Source: SAR324 cluster bacterium (GTDB lineage: Bacteria; SAR324; NAC60-12). From it: a stretch of DNA of 64,000 bases. Where the stretch lies: NCBI GenBank assembly GCA_028281495.1, contig JANQJU010000032.1, positions 1 through 64,000 on the forward strand, read 5' to 3'. Shown piece after piece: positions 1-7,021 of this stretch. Below the pieces are notes generated by a model. That model was not told the origin of the DNA, ran no database searches, and saw only the letters and a list, made by a program, of their open reading frames with translations. A program made the translations under genes and the position numbers. Position 1 is the first letter of the stretch, and every line of letters starts with the position of its first letter.

Positions 1-195
1 CGAGAAGAAGGACGAGAAGAAGGACGAGAAGAAGGGCAAATCCAACTGATTTTAAAACAGTTACAGCTCAAATTTCGGACGGTGCCTCAAGCTTATCAAG
101 TCCAGGTCCGGCAAGCGGGTGAAGCCGAGTTGAATCGTATCGCCGAACGGCTGTTGGAAGCCGATACCATTGAACAGGTGTTTGACGATAAATAA
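1..195 (+). CDS. C-terminal part of an Rpn-family (PD-(D/E)XK) putative nuclease/transposase
   Basis: The frame is open from base 1 and ends at TAA 193-195, giving 64 residues of a gene that starts before the window. The visible part begins with three REEG tetrapeptide repeats. A helical segment follows (LILKQLQLKFRTVP, then AELNRIAERLLEADTIEQVF). Known of the family: Rpn/PD-(D/E)XK putative transposase proteins and DUF4351-type tails often end in REEG-type repeats followed by exactly this kind of short amphipathic helix. The nuclease core lies outside the window, so catalytic competence cannot be judged. The alternative phase runs into a stop at 47-49, which fixes the reading frame. Confidence 0.7.
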   Translation, partial: REEGREEGREEGQIQLILKQLQLKFRTVPQAYQVQVRQAGEAELNRIAERLLEADTIEQVFDDK

Positions 196-430
196 AATGA
201 GGCGGGAACTCCTCTTGGCTTCACCCCAACCATTTCCCCTCTTATTGGAGAAAATAAAGCTTCCCGTTAGGCAACGAAAACAAGAAGCAAGGCCGCGTGA
301 AGCCCCGTGGCCGGAGTTATGACCGGGGCCTTCATCCAAAACCCAAAGCAAAGTGGTTCATGACGAGAGAAGTGAAGAAGTTAAAGTCTGATTGACTAAC
401 ACAATTCTTTCAGCCAATCAGGTAGTACCT
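196..430. other. Convergent intergenic region with a G+C-rich hairpin
   Basis: This gap lies between the plus-strand Rpn tail and the minus-strand hydrolase. It holds an inverted repeat GCCCCG (302-307) / CGGGGC (324-329) with alternative pairing CCGG/CCGG inside. No T-run follows on either strand, so it is at best a weak factor-independent terminator. I see no credible gene in it. Confidence 0.3.
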
Positions 431-1282
431 CTAATAATTTGTGAGACTTTTTATGTTGACTGCATTAGCTTTGTTGTAATCGGTAATAATTCGATTCATG
501 TTATCAATGATCTCAGGTCTAAGAAATATGTCATGCCCTCCCTCTATCAATTCAAGGGTGACTTTTAAGCCTTTTTTTGTAACCGCTTTATAATATTCTT
601 CGCTAAAACTAGGTAAGGCAACTTCATCATCTTTTCCACCTACAATTGAAATAGTCGTTTTTTTACTCAGGCGGTCAACAAGATCGATAGGAGACAATGT
701 GTTTATCTTTCCACTGAATGCGGGGCTGTTAGTCGAAGAAAACATACTCTTTCGCCAAGCATGGACATCGCAGGGGCAAGAAACGATCAAAGCATAATCA
801 ATCAATGAAGGGAATAAACTAATAATATTTGCAGCAATAGCGGCTCCCCCTGAGTGCCCTGCCAATATTACTTTCGATGGAGAATACATTTTTATGAGTT
901 CTTCGATAGCTTGGGCCATTTGGTTTACCCGGTTTTCGTCGTAGTTGTCACCAATTGCCTGTCCTCTTACCCCATCTGAGGTTCTTCCTGAAGGGTCGGT
1001 ATAACCGGGTCTTAGCATTCCCACAGAAATCACATTGGAGTTCTTAAGAGCTACGAGTTGTGCAAACAAATACTGATATGTTGGATTGTTAAACGGCGCA
1101 TCACCATGCAATACAACGACCAATATGGGATTTTCTGTCACCTCATTGTATTTGTAAGTTTTGATTTTTGTACAGTGGTTGCCCGCAAATATTTCATTTA
1201 AATTATCTTCACATCCAGCATGCACAAGATTAGCGAAAAATAGCATCATACTTGCGGTTAATCCCACTAAAAACCTATTCAT
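431..1282 (-). CDS. Secreted alpha/beta hydrolase
   Basis: This is a 283-aa protein with a Sec signal peptide (hydrophobic stretch about residues 5-20, likely cleaved after VHA at residue 22). It should therefore act in the periplasm or outside the cell. The alpha/beta-hydrolase signature is clear: an oxyanion-region LHGD near 58-61, the nucleophile elbow GHSGG (142-146, Ser144), an acid in the VGGKDD stretch and a C-terminal His in EGGHD. The substrate is unknown; serine esterase, lipase or peptidase activity is possible. Cys24 follows the cleavage site, but the -3 residue is His, so a lipobox is unlikely. The start is ATG 1280-1282, supported by AAAGGAGT six bases upstream. It is transcribed alone; direct repeats sit immediately upstream. 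Confidence 0.82.
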   Translation of the reverse strand: MNRFLVGLTASMMLFFANLVHAGCEDNLNEIFAGNHCTKIKTYKYNEVTENPILVVVLHGDAPFNNPTYQYLFAQLVALKNSNVISVGMLRPGYTDPSGRTSDGVRGQAIGDNYDENRVNQMAQAIEELIKMYSPSKVILAGHSGGAAIAANIISLFPSLIDYALIVSCPCDVHAWRKSMFSSTNSPAFSGKINTLSPIDLVDRLSKKTTISIVGGKDDEVALPSFSEEYYKAVTKKGLKVTLELIEGGHDIFLRPEIIDNMNRIITDYNKANAVNIKSLTNY

Positions 1283-1299
1283 TTGTTACTCCTTTCCAT

Positions 1300-1350
1300 T
1301 TGTGATTGTAACGTTAAATTGATCAACTTGTGATTGTAACGTTAAATTGA
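1300..1350. repeat. Two 23-bp direct repeats, 28-bp period, upstream of the hydrolase
   Basis: The 23-base unit beginning TTGTGATTGTAACG occurs at 1300-1322 and again, identical, at 1328-1350. It lies 18-68 bases upstream of the hydrolase start, where a promoter or operator would sit. It could be a tandem regulator site or a simple local duplication of the promoter region. Confidence 0.6.
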
Positions 1351-1568
1351 GTGGTCTGGGGTTTACCTCTAAATTTGAGGTGATGGAATTTGAAGAGAAT
1401 AAATTCAATATGGGGAGGCTTTAGAGAAAACAAGGTGGGTGGGGTAACCTGGACATACTGGGGATTAGCAGGATTTTTTTGGTAAGAAACTGCTCAAAAC
1501 TTTTGAGTTACACCAGAAGGATTTCTGTTAAAAAAGTGGATTGCAGATACAGGGAGATCAGTGTTGGC

Positions 1569-2228
1569 TTAAACATCAACGGGAGTGCTTGTGGCAGTGG
1601 TATCGCCGTAGAGTAATTGTTCGTTGAAAACCCGGAGATTCGCCTGACCGGAGTCCCATGTGATACAGAATATCAGGTCGAAGATCGTTCCGGGCCACTT
1701 GGAGAATGGAAACTCACACTTTGGAACTCCGAAGGCTTTGGTCAGTTTTAGGATGGTGCTGTGGTGCCAGCAGATTAGGACCACCTTTCCAGCCTTCTTC
1801 AGAACCTTATTCTTGAGCTCCTCGATGCCACTTGAGTGATTGTCGAATTTTTGATTGATGGGTAAATCCAACGCATGTGCCAAGGGGGTAATCGTTTCGA
1901 AAGGCCGATTGCTATGGTGAGAGCGCGCAGTAGCAAAAAGGAAATCGGGTTGTGGGAAACGTGATTGGCCGAGTGGAATATCGCTGAGTTTGTACTTGCC
2001 GGTGAATTTGCTCTCAGCGCCAGTGAGCTTGCACGTGAGTTGTTTATAGTCATGCCGAGGAGTCACCGTCGGGTCAGGGGTGAAAAGAGACGGCAAAGCT
2101 GTGGCGCGGGCCGAGCCTAAAATTGACAGGTTTGGCCCATCTTCTTTTTTGTCCGTGTTTGGATCGCCAGGTTTTTCGCCATGCCGGATGATCATCACAA
2201 AACGTGGGTATTGTGTGTAGTTCTTCAT
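1569..2228 (-). CDS. Histidine phosphatase superfamily protein
   Basis: The 219-aa protein carries the N-terminal RHGE motif (Arg15, His16), the phospho-acceptor histidine signature of the phosphoglycerate-mutase-like superfamily. The second catalytic histidine is expected in the CWHHST segment around residues 153-157, preceded by a VVLI beta strand as in the family. No signal peptide is visible, so it is cytoplasmic. The substrate cannot be read from the sequence; small branch members dephosphorylate sugars, nucleotides or phosphohistidine. The start ATG follows AAGGA at 9 bases. It lies 99 bases after the class V aminotransferase on the same strand and may belong to the same transcript, though a strong palindrome lies between them. 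Confidence 0.75.
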   Translation of the reverse strand: MKNYTQYPRFVMIIRHGEKPGDPNTDKKEDGPNLSILGSARATALPSLFTPDPTVTPRHDYKQLTCKLTGAESKFTGKYKLSDIPLGQSRFPQPDFLFATARSHHSNRPFETITPLAHALDLPINQKFDNHSSGIEELKNKVLKKAGKVVLICWHHSTILKLTKAFGVPKCEFPFSKWPGTIFDLIFCITWDSGQANLRVFNEQLLYGDTTATSTPVDV

Positions 2229-2271
2229 AATATTTGTCCTTTCCTAGTTACGTTGCAGTCTGTCAAATCTA

Positions 2272-2294
2272 CGGAAGGCTCAAATAGCCTTCCG
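2272..2294. promoter_or_regulatory. 9-bp stem, 5-base loop hairpin between aminotransferase and phosphatase genes
   Basis: The sequence CGGAAGGCT-CAAAT-AGCCTTCCG is a perfect inverted repeat. It sits after the aminotransferase stop and before the phosphatase start on the minus strand. There is no trailing T-run, so it may be an RNA-stabilising or processing hairpin, or a protein-binding palindrome, rather than a standard terminator. Confidence 0.45.
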
Positions 2295-2327
2295 CTACGG
2301 AAGACCTATATAGTAGCTCCCAAACGT

Positions 2328-3392
2328 TCATACATCAACTAACTCCCGCAACGCATTCCCCAAACATTCCAAATCATTCTTTGAAGCCCGAGCAGAAATT
2401 GAGACCCGGACACAAGGTATTTCGGGTTCAACCAAACTGTAATCCAGATTGTGGAAAACGATTATTCCAAAACGCTTTCGTAATTGCGTTACCATCTCAC
2501 GGGTTTGTTCCCGCGTTCCAACGTACAGAGTCAGGATATGCGGCACTTGGTTTTCAGCGGTGATCACCTCAATGCCAGAAATCGTTGAAAACTCCTGCTC
2601 CACCCATTGCTTCAAGGTCCGGATACGGCTCGGATAATCATCTTGAAATGCAGGGGTTTGCAGGCTTTGTAGGGCTGAAAACAGTTCTTTGGCATAGTGT
2701 GACGTTTCGATTTCAGGAGAGGCTTGATTAGCCATGTAACGATGCTGAAACTCGGAGGAAAAGCAGGCAATTCCCAAATGTGGTTCTCCCCCGATAAACT
2801 TCGAAGAGACCGCAATATAGGCCTCTACGTGCTGGTCGAAGGTCTCATATTGGGCACCAACGACTTGTGCCGCATCCACCACCAACACCGAATCGCAGGA
2901 ATACTGTTGAAGAAATTCGTGGATTTTACCAATCGGGAACAGCTGCCCCGTGATCCGAGAAACGTGGCTCATCACTACAATTTGCGGGGATTGGGATAAG
3001 AATCGTTCAGGGGCTTTACAAAACTCCACTGGGTCAAAACGATGCACGCGGCTGGGCGGGAATGTCTTTTGATAGGGCGGGGCATAGTTGGGGTAGGTCA
3101 TTTCATCCAAAGGCAGTTGCCCCGATGCGAGCATCGTTTCCACCCAGCGGATTTCGTGGCTATCGACCCATATATCGTGGCATTCAGGATGCACTTTTCG
3201 AAACCAAATGATCACCTGGGCCAGATGGCTCGAAAAATTTTGTTCGAAATACAGATCCGTGGGGTCTACATGAAAGTGTGGAGCCAAATGGGTTTTGAGG
3301 TGGAAGGCCAACTCGTTTCCAGACAAGGCGGGTTGCCGATCAATCAATGGCGATTTGCGGCCATCGGCATCGTTCAAATAAATTGTTTTCAT
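2328..3392 (-). CDS. Class V aminotransferase-fold PLP enzyme (cysteine-desulfurase-like)
   Basis: This 354-aa protein is a fold-type I PLP enzyme of class V (the cysteine desulfurase / isopenicillin-N epimerase branch). Seen: MSHVSRITG at 141-149 (the SHVS...TG loop that stacks on PLP), VVDAAQ with Asp173 and Gln176 contacting the cofactor, and SSKF with Lys198 as the probable Schiff-base lysine. It is shorter than typical IscS/NifS (about 400 aa), and I see no clear active-site cysteine loop, so a lyase or aminotransferase role is as likely as desulfuration. It starts only 3 bases after the radical SAM stop, so the two are almost certainly co-translated. They probably act in one pathway, perhaps on a modified amino acid or a small metabolite (inference). 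Confidence 0.8.
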   Translation of the reverse strand: MKTIYLNDADGRKSPLIDRQPALSGNELAFHLKTHLAPHFHVDPTDLYFEQNFSSHLAQVIIWFRKVHPECHDIWVDSHEIRWVETMLASGQLPLDEMTYPNYAPPYQKTFPPSRVHRFDPVEFCKAPERFLSQSPQIVVMSHVSRITGQLFPIGKIHEFLQQYSCDSVLVVDAAQVVGAQYETFDQHVEAYIAVSSKFIGGEPHLGIACFSSEFQHRYMANQASPEIETSHYAKELFSALQSLQTPAFQDDYPSRIRTLKQWVEQEFSTISGIEVITAENQVPHILTLYVGTREQTREMVTQLRKRFGIIVFHNLDYSLVEPEIPCVRVSISARASKNDLECLGNALRELVDV

Positions 3393-3395
3393 CGG

Positions 3396-4973
3396 TCATA
3401 CTTGAATTTGTAGTTCTCGAAAGACATCACGCAGCTCTTGAATCTCGTTCACTTCCGGTAGGGAAACATGGGGTAATCCATATAATACTGAGGCTTCTCC
3501 AAAAACCTCTTGAAAGAGCGGTAGGTAGGGGCTGTCCGCAGGTGTTCCCCAATCGATGTAGTCATACTCGCCTTGATTCAACAACGGATGCTGCGTGGCC
3601 CAGTTCATACTCACGACTCGGGGATTGCCGTAGTTTGTTTGCCACTGTTGAATTTTCTTCAAAAACTGCCATCGGTCCGTCGATGATTCCCCCAAGCCAA
3701 ACAAAATGGAAACACCGTAGTCCAAACCTCGTGACGTCAGAAACTCGATAGCGTGATCATTGCGTTGGCTCCACAAGGTCTTCTTTTGAGTATTCTTGCT
3801 AAAACTTTGACTGATGCTCTCATTGTTGCTTTCGACACCTGTATAAATGTAACGCAACCCCCGTTCCTGCAATTGGGCAATCGCGTCTTGCAAAACGGGG
3901 TTGAGTAGATTGTCCACCGTCAATTGCCCTCCAAATACAATGGGCAGTTCCTGTTCATTCAGCAAATCATACAACCCTTGAAACGCTTGGGGTTGTCCCA
4001 TCAACATCACGGAGTCTTCAATGAAGGCGCTGACGTTGGTAGTTTGGTTTTCGGTTTCGCAAGTGGTGAGAATAGTCTTCAGTTGGCGATATTGCCGTTG
4101 GGCAGCGGTTTCCTTGCGGCGTACTTTGCCATTCACTTGAGAGCGCTCACTACAAAAGAAACAGTTGTAAATACATCCGGGACCCATATCGCTGAACGCA
4201 TGTCCGGTGAACTCCGTTTTAAAGATCGGAAAGTTGGCATGAACGCCAAACAACTGTGCAGGAATTGGTAAATGATCGTAATTCATTGGCAGGCGTGCAT
4301 GGCAGCGATGGTGGATTTCTCCCTCAGCCAACCAACCCATCACCCACCGCCCTGCTGTTTTTCGAAAATGAGCGATGTGCGCATAAAACTCTGCAAGGGG
4401 ATGTTGATGCAACACCAAATCACCAATAATTCGTCCGATGTCCCGGATCACCATTTCGCCTTCACCAGAAACCACCAAATCGAATACAGGAGGGAGGCGA
4501 CCTGCTTGCATCAGACGCAACGGTGAAGCCCGATGATGCTTTATTCGCCCTTTCGCCTCAAACAAGGTCTCGTTGCAATGCTTCCCACCCAACACGATAA
4601 AAACTTGATCCCCCAACAAGTTTTTTGCGCTTTGAGCCAACCCCACTGCCCCCGGAAAAGACAGGGTCATGGCCCCAATGAGCAACAAATGAGGTCGTAC
4701 TTTCAGCAGCATGTCTTGGAATTGTGGTAACTGATCTTCGTAGTGCGTTAACATGAAGACAGATTTCCGGAGTTCTGTCGACCGAGACCAGTTACTCACT
4801 CCCCAAACTCCGGGGAAATGTTGAGCTTCATGTGCGGCCACTCGCACTGCATTTTGGATGCTAAACGGGGTGCGGCTGTCGAGGGATTTTGTGGGATGGC
4901 TCACCCGATTCCGGGCCCAATTCGGGGCGGAAACAGCCATCACTCGAAAGGGAAAATTGTTGAGCAAAATCAT
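3396..4973 (-). CDS. Radical SAM protein with B12-binding-like N-terminal region
   Basis: The 525-aa protein has a CxxxCxxC cluster motif (Cys267, Cys271, Cys274 in GPGCIYNCFFC), which binds the [4Fe-4S] cluster that cleaves S-adenosylmethionine. Upstream, about residues 90-135, the segment with LLLIGAMTLSFPG and FIVLGGKHCNE resembles the Rossmann half of B12-binding radical SAM enzymes (LGGxH strand). The classic DxHxxG cobalamin-ligand motif is not evident, so cobalamin use is uncertain. Beyond the cluster, TGVESNNE and LFGLGES fit the radical SAM barrel. It is the first gene of the operon with the class V PLP enzyme. The start ATG 4971-4973 is preceded by AAAGG. The product is unknown; B12-type methyl transfer or another radical modification is possible. 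Confidence 0.82.
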   Translation of the reverse strand: MILLNNFPFRVMAVSAPNWARNRVSHPTKSLDSRTPFSIQNAVRVAAHEAQHFPGVWGVSNWSRSTELRKSVFMLTHYEDQLPQFQDMLLKVRPHLLLIGAMTLSFPGAVGLAQSAKNLLGDQVFIVLGGKHCNETLFEAKGRIKHHRASPLRLMQAGRLPPVFDLVVSGEGEMVIRDIGRIIGDLVLHQHPLAEFYAHIAHFRKTAGRWVMGWLAEGEIHHRCHARLPMNYDHLPIPAQLFGVHANFPIFKTEFTGHAFSDMGPGCIYNCFFCSERSQVNGKVRRKETAAQRQYRQLKTILTTCETENQTTNVSAFIEDSVMLMGQPQAFQGLYDLLNEQELPIVFGGQLTVDNLLNPVLQDAIAQLQERGLRYIYTGVESNNESISQSFSKNTQKKTLWSQRNDHAIEFLTSRGLDYGVSILFGLGESSTDRWQFLKKIQQWQTNYGNPRVVSMNWATQHPLLNQGEYDYIDWGTPADSPYLPLFQEVFGEASVLYGLPHVSLPEVNEIQELRDVFRELQIQV

Positions 4974-5304
4974 AAAACGACCTTTGGGTGGGATATGAGT
5001 ACATTAGCATCAGCATTTTGTTAACCTAGCTAATTTGCATATCCAGCACCAGCCGATTCTGGATACAAGATGCAGACTAGAGCATCTTGTGAATTTGATC
5101 TGAGCGAGGAGACGCTGGGTCGCTTTTTGCTCACAACCTCGTTTGTCAAAGTGCTCCCCATTTTCCAACCACACCGCTCATGCGGCTTGAAAAATACCTC
5201 TGGGGTCAGGCCCACCAAAACGGAAAAACCTTAGCTCACTGTCAACTGAGACCTGACCACTTCACCCCACTCTGAGGCCACTTTGTGAAGGTTTTACATT
5301 TTGA
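4974..5304. other. 331-bp leader of the radical SAM operon with two adjacent hairpins
   Basis: No convincing gene lies here. Two inverted repeats abut: ATCCAG (5041-5046) / CTGGAT (5059-5064), then ACAAGATGC (5065-5073) / GCATCTTGT (5082-5090). They lie 70-120 bases upstream of the radical SAM start and downstream of the small secreted protein gene. They could end that gene's transcript or act in the leader of the next. Neither stem has a T-run typical of a factor-independent terminator. Confidence 0.4.
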
Positions 5305-5697
5305 TTAAGGTTTTTTGATTTCAATCGTATGAAAATGGGGTCGGGACCCAGGACCGGCACACGCGTCAATATAGACTCTTACTTGCCATCCAGCCGTATA
5401 AGCCAATGTTGCCATTTTAGAAAGTTCCTTATATAGGGTTTGGGTTGCATTTTGTGAGGCTGATAAATATGCATCTGTTCCAGTGCAACTCAACGGATTG
5501 TCCAAAGTGCCTATTGGAAAAACCAAGACCCCTCCCAACCCTGAAGTCGTTCCAGTATCTGCAATTGTAGACCATCGCAATTTATCGATACTGAACCAAC
5601 CAGTCCATGTTCCAGCCATCGCCCCATTAGCAAAACCCATCAGTGCCAAAGACACCAAAATCACTTTCATCATTTTTTTCCAAGATTTGATTTTCAT
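5305..5697 (-). CDS. Small secreted protein, possible AB5 toxin B-subunit-like fold
   Basis: The 130-aa protein has a clear Sec signal peptide: charged start, hydrophobic core VILVSLALMGFA, cleavage after AMA near residue 28. The mature part is about 100 residues with two cysteines (Cys68 in LSCTG, Cys113 in DACAG) that could form a disulfide. The mature pattern is GxW...NPxxC...TLYKELSKMATLAYTAGWQVRVY. It loosely matches the subtilase-cytotoxin B subunit region (a helix beginning TLY followed by a VRIY strand), which suggests a small OB-fold, B-pentamer-like lectin. That is inference from pattern only. The start ATG follows AGAGG. It is transcribed alone. A near-copy of a palindrome found at 6283-6301 lies about 95 bases upstream. 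Confidence 0.65.
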   Translation of the reverse strand: MKIKSWKKMMKVILVSLALMGFANGAMAGTWTGWFSIDKLRWSTIADTGTTSGLGGVLVFPIGTLDNPLSCTGTDAYLSASQNATQTLYKELSKMATLAYTAGWQVRVYIDACAGPGSRPHFHTIEIKKP

Positions 5698-6486
5698 ATT
5701 ATCCTCTTTGTTCAGGTTGGGTCAGAATCACGAAACGAAAACAACCGCAGGCCCTTAAACGTTTCGTTTGTTCCGACACAGTTAATGTGCATTATCTGAT
5801 ATTATCATTTATGTAATCATTAATAATTTCAAATACTTAAACTTTTAATAAAGTTAGGAAAGTCCTTTCAAATAGGTATTTTTCTCATTCTGTTAAAAAA
5901 GGTTTCGAAGCGTTGTGGGAAAAATATGGAGTTGAAATGACGGGAGATAGAGGAGCTTTTTATAGAAGAAGAAGTGGTTGAAAATTTATTATGAAATGCT
6001 GGGAATGGAGGGAAAAGGAAAAATTAGCTCAATTGAGATGAACCTTTTCTGAAAGGAGTAAAATCTTATCGTCAATGATATTAGTAACTAAAACCCTTTT
6101 TTAGAAGAAAATGATTTTTTGTGTCCTGAAATTGGAAGACTTTACGTTTTTACTACCAAGAGCAAGATTTTGAAGGTTTGTTGGTATTTTGGAATAAGGA
6201 TTTTTGCTGAGCTATCAATAAGAATTGTTAGAAACACTTGCTCACCAACACAGTTTTTTCAGAATTCCCTGGAGAGGCTGTATATCTGATAATATCAGAT
6301 AAACTACATAAAAAATAAAAATAGCCTTTATTATTAATACTTTTGACGTTTATGCTGCGCGCGGCATGTGATGGATGCACCCAATATCGGTGGCACTCTT
6401 TTGGATTTCCTCAAAAGAAATCACCGTTTGGATTTAATACCTTTGACTCCTTTTAACGTTCAGTTATGATGAATGGAAGATTGTCT
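5698..6486. other. AT-rich gene-poor region with two related palindromes
   Basis: This is nearly 800 bases without a frame that looks coding. It carries the palindrome TATCTGATA-A-TATCAGATA at 6283-6301 and a degenerate copy (16 of 19 bases) at 5793-5811. Together they bracket about 480 bases. The base composition is clearly more AT-rich than the flanking genes. It could be decayed mobile DNA or simply a long regulatory gap. Confidence 0.45.
6283..6301. repeat. 19-bp near-perfect palindrome TATCTGATAATATCAGATA
   Basis: Two 9-base arms surround one central base. A related sequence (16/19 identical) lies at 5793-5811, upstream of the small secreted protein gene. It may be an operator or the end of a lost element. 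Confidence 0.5.
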
Positions 6487-6762
6487 TTAAGCACCAACTG
6501 CATGATTTCTCCGAACACCCGCCCATTGTCGCTCCACGATATCCAGTGTTTCTCGTAGTGTGTTCACAAAATAAAATTCTCGAAGTGGATATTGCCGGTG
6601 CAAATCACGGTATCGTTGCATGGCATTTTGTCCATTCGAACAAGTTTCAACCACCGCAATTTGATCCAATTGACGATGACTGTCTGGAGTCGTCTGGGCT
6701 TCCAGGGCTTCAATAATTAACCACTGATCGGGATAGGCTTTTCGAATATCTGTCCAACGCAT
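6487..6762 (-). CDS. Conserved hypothetical protein (about 91 aa)
   Basis: The protein opens MRWTDIRKAYPDQWLIIEALEA, continues through IAVVETCSNGQNAMQRYRDLHRQYP and ends near FYFVNTLRETLDIVERQWAG. I recognise this as a short family of unknown function common in cyanobacteria and large sulfur bacteria. From memory it is often encoded next to a retropepsin-like aspartic protease; no such gene follows here. The ATG at 6760-6762 is chosen because GAGG lies about nine bases upstream; a longer frame from 6798 adds twelve residues with no better signal. No membrane segment or signal peptide is visible, so it is cytoplasmic. An antitoxin or adaptor role is only a guess. Confidence 0.65.
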   Translation of the reverse strand: MRWTDIRKAYPDQWLIIEALEAQTTPDSHRQLDQIAVVETCSNGQNAMQRYRDLHRQYPLREFYFVNTLRETLDIVERQWAGVRRNHAVGA

Positions 6763-7021
6763 CGCAAATTTTCCTCTAAAAATTTTGGAAGAAACCATTC
6801 AATGAACCTCTTTATCGTATCAATTTTCCCTTATCTTTTCATGCAAATTTGAAATTTATAAACGGTTCTGAATAGAGAAAAGCTTTGCCTAGACCCTTCT
6901 GGAGTAACGAACCGGTCGAAAGTCCAGTAAAATTTTAGGAACGCTTTTGGCTAAATTTCAGAACTATCAGAACGATTTTCTCAGTGACAACCTTAATAGT
7001 TTTTTGTTCTTGATATTGAAA

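Noticed and set aside
61..351. Minus-strand 96-aa frame opposite the Rpn tail
   Set aside because: It is antisense to a recognisable protein end and to a hairpin, without a ribosome site or known family.
431..1282. Hydrolase as a lipoprotein
   Set aside because: Cys24 lies after the signal peptide but the residue three before it is His and a standard A-x-A cleavage site fits better.
5030..5218. Possible 62-aa minus-strand gene
   Set aside because: No ribosome site, composition unlike coding, and it overlaps two hairpins in the leader of the radical SAM gene.
5698..6486. Decayed coding gene in the AT-rich gap
   Set aside because: No stretch of translated sequence resembled a protein family in any frame I read; only the palindromes are notable.
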